Positions 60,664 through 64,000 of a DNA stretch of 64,000 nucleotides are shown piece by piece. The DNA lies in the NCBI GenBank assembly GCA_905250075.1, contig CAJNOP010000083.1, positions 501,092 through 565,091 of the forward strand. The letters are read 5' to 3'. Position numbers and translations under genes: made by a program. The notes under the pieces were generated by a model, which saw only the letters and a list, made by a program, of their open reading frames with translations, made no database searches and was not told the origin of the DNA. Within the stretch, counting starts at the first letter, position 1; each line of letters opens with the position of its first letter. This DNA is from Rotaria sp. Silwood1 (taxonomy: Eukaryota; Rotifera; Eurotatoria; Philodinida; Philodinidae).

Positions 60664-63435
60664 TTAAATTTTTGCTTCAATTTTTTTAATAATCAGTCGA
60701 ATTTGTAAAACATCAGGATGTGTTGAAGGTAATATATGACGATAAATCTTAGCTGCTTTCTCATAATATTTAAGTGCTTGACGATAATTTTCTTTATCAC
60801 AATAAATATTTGCAATATTTTCTAATGTCATTGAAATAAGAGAATGTTTAAGCGGAAGAATACTTTCATAAATTTTTAATGATCGATTAAAATATTCTAA
60901 TGCAAGATCATATTCAGTTAGATGACGATAAACTAAACCAACATTTTTATAAGACAAAGCTAAATTAATATTATTATCGACATTATGGTTTTCATAAATA
61001 GATACTGCTTGGTTATATAATTTAAGAGCTTTTCGATAGTGTTCTTGTTTTTTATGAATCATTGCCATATTATTAAAGCATTCTGCTAGACGTGGATGAT
61101 CATCGCCATATTTTTGTTGAAAAATTTGAAATGCTTTCTCATAAAATTCTAATGCTCGATTATAATTATTATTAATAAGATGTAGGGAAGCAATTGAATT
61201 ATACGTAGATGTTATACGTGGATCAAAAGGATCAAATAATTTCTTTTTAATTATAAGTGATTTTTCATACCATTTTAAACTTGAATTATATTGATGTTTT
61301 TCTGATAGAACATATCCAAGTGCATCATAACATATAGTAATATCTGCATTATCATCAGACATTTGAGGAATTAAATAATTATAATATATTTGAGCTTGAT
61401 CAAATTTTTTTCTATCAATTATTAATTGACCAAATGAAATAAAATCAAATTGATCTGATAGTTTTAATATATTCAAATCTTGTTCATTTTGACTGCATAG
61501 TTTTAATTGAATAATACTAACAAATGAATTATTATCATGTTGAATATTAATTATTCGAAATAATGAACCAGACATAAAAAGTACAATTTGTTCTCCAATA
61601 GAATAACTTAATGATGTTATATTAGCAAACGGTTGAATATCATTCAAACGAGGATCAGCATCAATTTCAAATAGAATAGAATGATGATCATCGTTAAGAA
61701 TTGAATCTTTGAAATAAGACATCGATTGTCGACGACTTAGATTTGTTAGAAAAAATGAATTTATTGAAATTATTTTTCCAATAGAATTTTCGAATAAATT
61801 TAATTGGTTTTTTGAAAGATGATAACTTCGATAAACACGAATAGTTTTAAAACATTTATGTTTTTGAAGTTCTTGATAAATATCTTGAAAATAAAATCGA
61901 GATAAAAATAAAATACGAAAATTTTTCATTCTTATTGCTTTATTAATTAATCTATGAATAAATGAATTTCTTGTTAACCAAGATAATGAGTTTAAAGATG
62001 AATATTTTTTTCTAAATTCTTCAAGTATTAATAATTCACTTGAATTTTCTTTATAAATATTTTCACATAATTTAATTAATTGTTTTTGTTCAGAATAAAA
62101 TGACTTCATTTTAACGAGACAATTAACAAGTGAATAAGAATAAGTAAAATCATTATCAATTGTCGTTGAACATTCTTGAAAATTATTATTAATAATATTA
62201 GTCAGATTTTCATCAAGAATACTTATTGATAAAGGTTCGTCAATTTTCGCTTTAATTCTTCGTTCTTGATCATGTTCAACTTTAGATATAAGTTCATCAT
62301 ATTGACTTACTAAACATTTTATCTAATATCGAAAATAGATAAGTCCTGTTTAATTATTAAGTAATCATCATTCAAATAGCATTATTTTCTACTTGAATAT
62401 TTTCATAGTTGAAGTATTTAGTATAAAGTTGTACAGTTATTGCACATACTTGATCTATTTTCAAAATTATTTCGATTTTAAGTAAAATCTTTCTCGTAGA
62501 AAATTCAAATTTTTGACAAGCTATTAGTGCAATTCCTGTACGATATAAACGTGAAACAAGACGAACCTGTTACTGCTAACGATTTGAAAATTGATTTTTT
62601 TTCAATCTAATTCTGAACACAGTTTTTCGTGATTATTAACTTTATAATCTAGGAATGATACAAAAAAGTTGATAGCCCCGCACAATTAACTTATTTTATG
62701 AAGAACTTCGTTCATGCCAGTCAAAAGTCAATTTTTTGCGTGATCATAACTATTTGTTGATATGTTCGATATATTCTCGAAAAGATTCAAATTTTGATAA
62801 ACTTATTACAGAAAATTTAATTTTGAAGGTCTTATCGTTCGAAAACTTGTTCAAAGTTTCGTCATTTTGTTTGTATTCAAAGAGGAACAAACAGTTTTAT
62901 ATAGATCAATATATGTGAATACAATGAGTTATATTCAAGTGGAAAACAACCATATAAGAAAATCATATAGACCCAATGATGATTATCTGAGTTTATTAGA
63001 TTTTTTGGAAGAAGATTGTCTGAGACCACTTTTATTATTTTATTTTCTCAATAGAGAGATCTTCATAAAGAAAAATGTAAAATTAAATTTCACCTTTTTA
63101 TATTGATTAGCCCATGTTTGATGTTTACTTTTGTCGACACAAATAACATAGATGGAAGTTATTTGTGGTAATTGATGAATTCGAGGAATAAAATTTTTTC
63201 CTAATTGAGCATTAACAATAAATATACTTCTATCATCATTTGTTAATGATTGAATATAATTTTCACATTGTTCTTCATCACAAAATATTTTTAAATAATG
63301 AATTGATGATTGAAGTTCTGTTTGAGTACGTTGTTTCTTCTGAATATTTGCAGTTGAATTATCTAGCCATATGAGAAAATATGTTTCTAAATTTTCTTCT
63401 TCAATATTCATTGAGTGTATTTTTTCATTTTGCAT
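60664..63435 (-). CDS. ADP-ribosyltransferase-like domain fused to TPR repeats, catalytic motifs degraded
   Basis: Exon 1 is 63094-63435 and exon 2 is 60664-62322 (minus strand), joined in phase 0 across a 771-bp intron (GTGAAA...ATATTAG); 666 residues. Residues 1-114 are a Rossmann-like domain (TYFLIWLD, SLTNDDRSIFIVNA, ITSIYVICVD) common in front of these rotifer proteins. Residues ~185-400 follow the arginine ADP-ribosyltransferase fold: R (VYRSYH, Arg279), the serine region (INSFFLTN) and the E region (GEQIVLFMSGSLFRI). In active members the serine region reads ST[S] and the E region ExE; here LTN and EQI, with Ile360 at the usual catalytic Glu. From ~425 to the end come about six kinesin-light-chain-type TPRs for protein binding. 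Transferase activity is doubtful; a binding role is more likely, by inference. The start is uncertain: an in-frame Met lies at 63406-63408, and the frame stays open farther upstream. Confidence 0.83.
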
Positions 63436-64000
63436 AATATTATCAACATGAAAAGAAAAACAAAATTTCCCTTTGTTTTCTTTTCTCTTTCTAACGTATA
63501 GTTTTATTATTAGGTGTTCTTTTTTATTCAATACATTATCGAGCACATTGATCGATAATAGAATTATAAAATCCATAGAAACAAAACACAGAACAATGAC
63601 GAAAGAAAAAAGTTCAAGGCATCATTCAATAGAACGAACGGGAATCAAGATGTGTATATATATTTATAAGTCTTTCTTATATTTTTCTGTTTACAATTTT
63701 TTTAAATATTGGTTACAATAAAGAGATAAGAAAGACCATAATATTTACGCATGAACCAAACCCAAACCATTTAAGTTTCGGTGCGACTGTGGGGCAAGGG
63801 GAGAGTGGCATGAGAGGAAGAATATGATCGACACCCACACCCACACCACATCCTGCCACCCCGTTATGAATATGTCTGACACTTGCCATCAGATGTCCAA
63901 GATGTGCGAAGGCGTGCCAATTCGGAACATCATAAGCTATTTAAAGACATTTACAGGAAAGTCATACAAAAGAAAACGATGTTGTAAATTAAGAGTGATA
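63436..64000. other. Right-edge region
   Basis: Probable leader of the minus-strand gene, then AT-rich spacer. 63826-63853 holds CACACCCACACCCACACCACATCC-like text, the complement of a TGTGGG telomere-like tract. No gene is seen. Confidence 0.45.

Overview
The window looks like a piece of a bdelloid rotifer nuclear genome (Adineta/Rotaria-like). This is an inference from several traits: AT-rich DNA; protein genes split by GT-AG introns, many only 60-80 bp; long intergenic spacers full of small inverted-repeat elements; and gene families typical of these animals (NHL-repeat proteins, TPR-linked ADP-ribosyltransferase-like proteins, TIL inhibitors, genes of bacterial or fungal type). No rRNA, tRNA or CRISPR array was found.

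Layout. 0-5.4 kb: an unidentified gene running off the left edge (minus), a two-exon BTB-like gene (plus), and two short hAT-type MITEs, each with an 8-bp target duplication. 5.4-13.6 kb: a ten-exon gene of 1289 codons with the GARS-AIRS-GART order of the trifunctional purine enzyme, but with the known active-site motifs of all three domains largely replaced. 13.6-25.9 kb: mostly non-coding, with a small secreted fungal-type protein (minus), a 1.5-kb terminal-inverted-repeat element carrying iterated motifs and a broken passenger gene, an 88-bp perfect inverted repeat, and an NHL pseudogene. 25.9-27.6 kb: two secreted TIL-domain genes in tandem. 28.9-34.5 kb: an eight-exon NADPH oxidase. 35.6 kb: an UNC93-like fragment. 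40.2-43.5 kb: two tandem genes of the bacterial CadD cadmium-transporter family, one of which has an intron. 46.9-49.3 kb: a decayed glycosyltransferase-like gene interrupted by a Mutator-like element with a FLYWCH fragment. 49.8-51.2 kb: a choline-transporter-like (SLC44/PNS1) gene (minus). 53.3-54.0 kb: a two-exon secreted cysteine protein (minus). 55.4-58.5 kb: a B-box/coiled-coil/NHL gene. 58.6-59.4 kb: a foldback element with ~200-bp arms. 60.7-63.4 kb: an ADP-ribosyltransferase-like/TPR gene (minus) whose catalytic positions look lost.

Exon joins were worked out by hand from GT/AG sites, reading phase and continuity with the protein family; every multi-exon model given sums to a multiple of three. 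The genes are not an operon and show no shared pathway. Two themes recur: enzyme folds kept with catalytic residues gone (the purine-enzyme gene and the ADP-ribosyltransferase-like gene), and acquired or mobile DNA (CadD pair, fungal-type secreted protein, at least five inverted-repeat elements).
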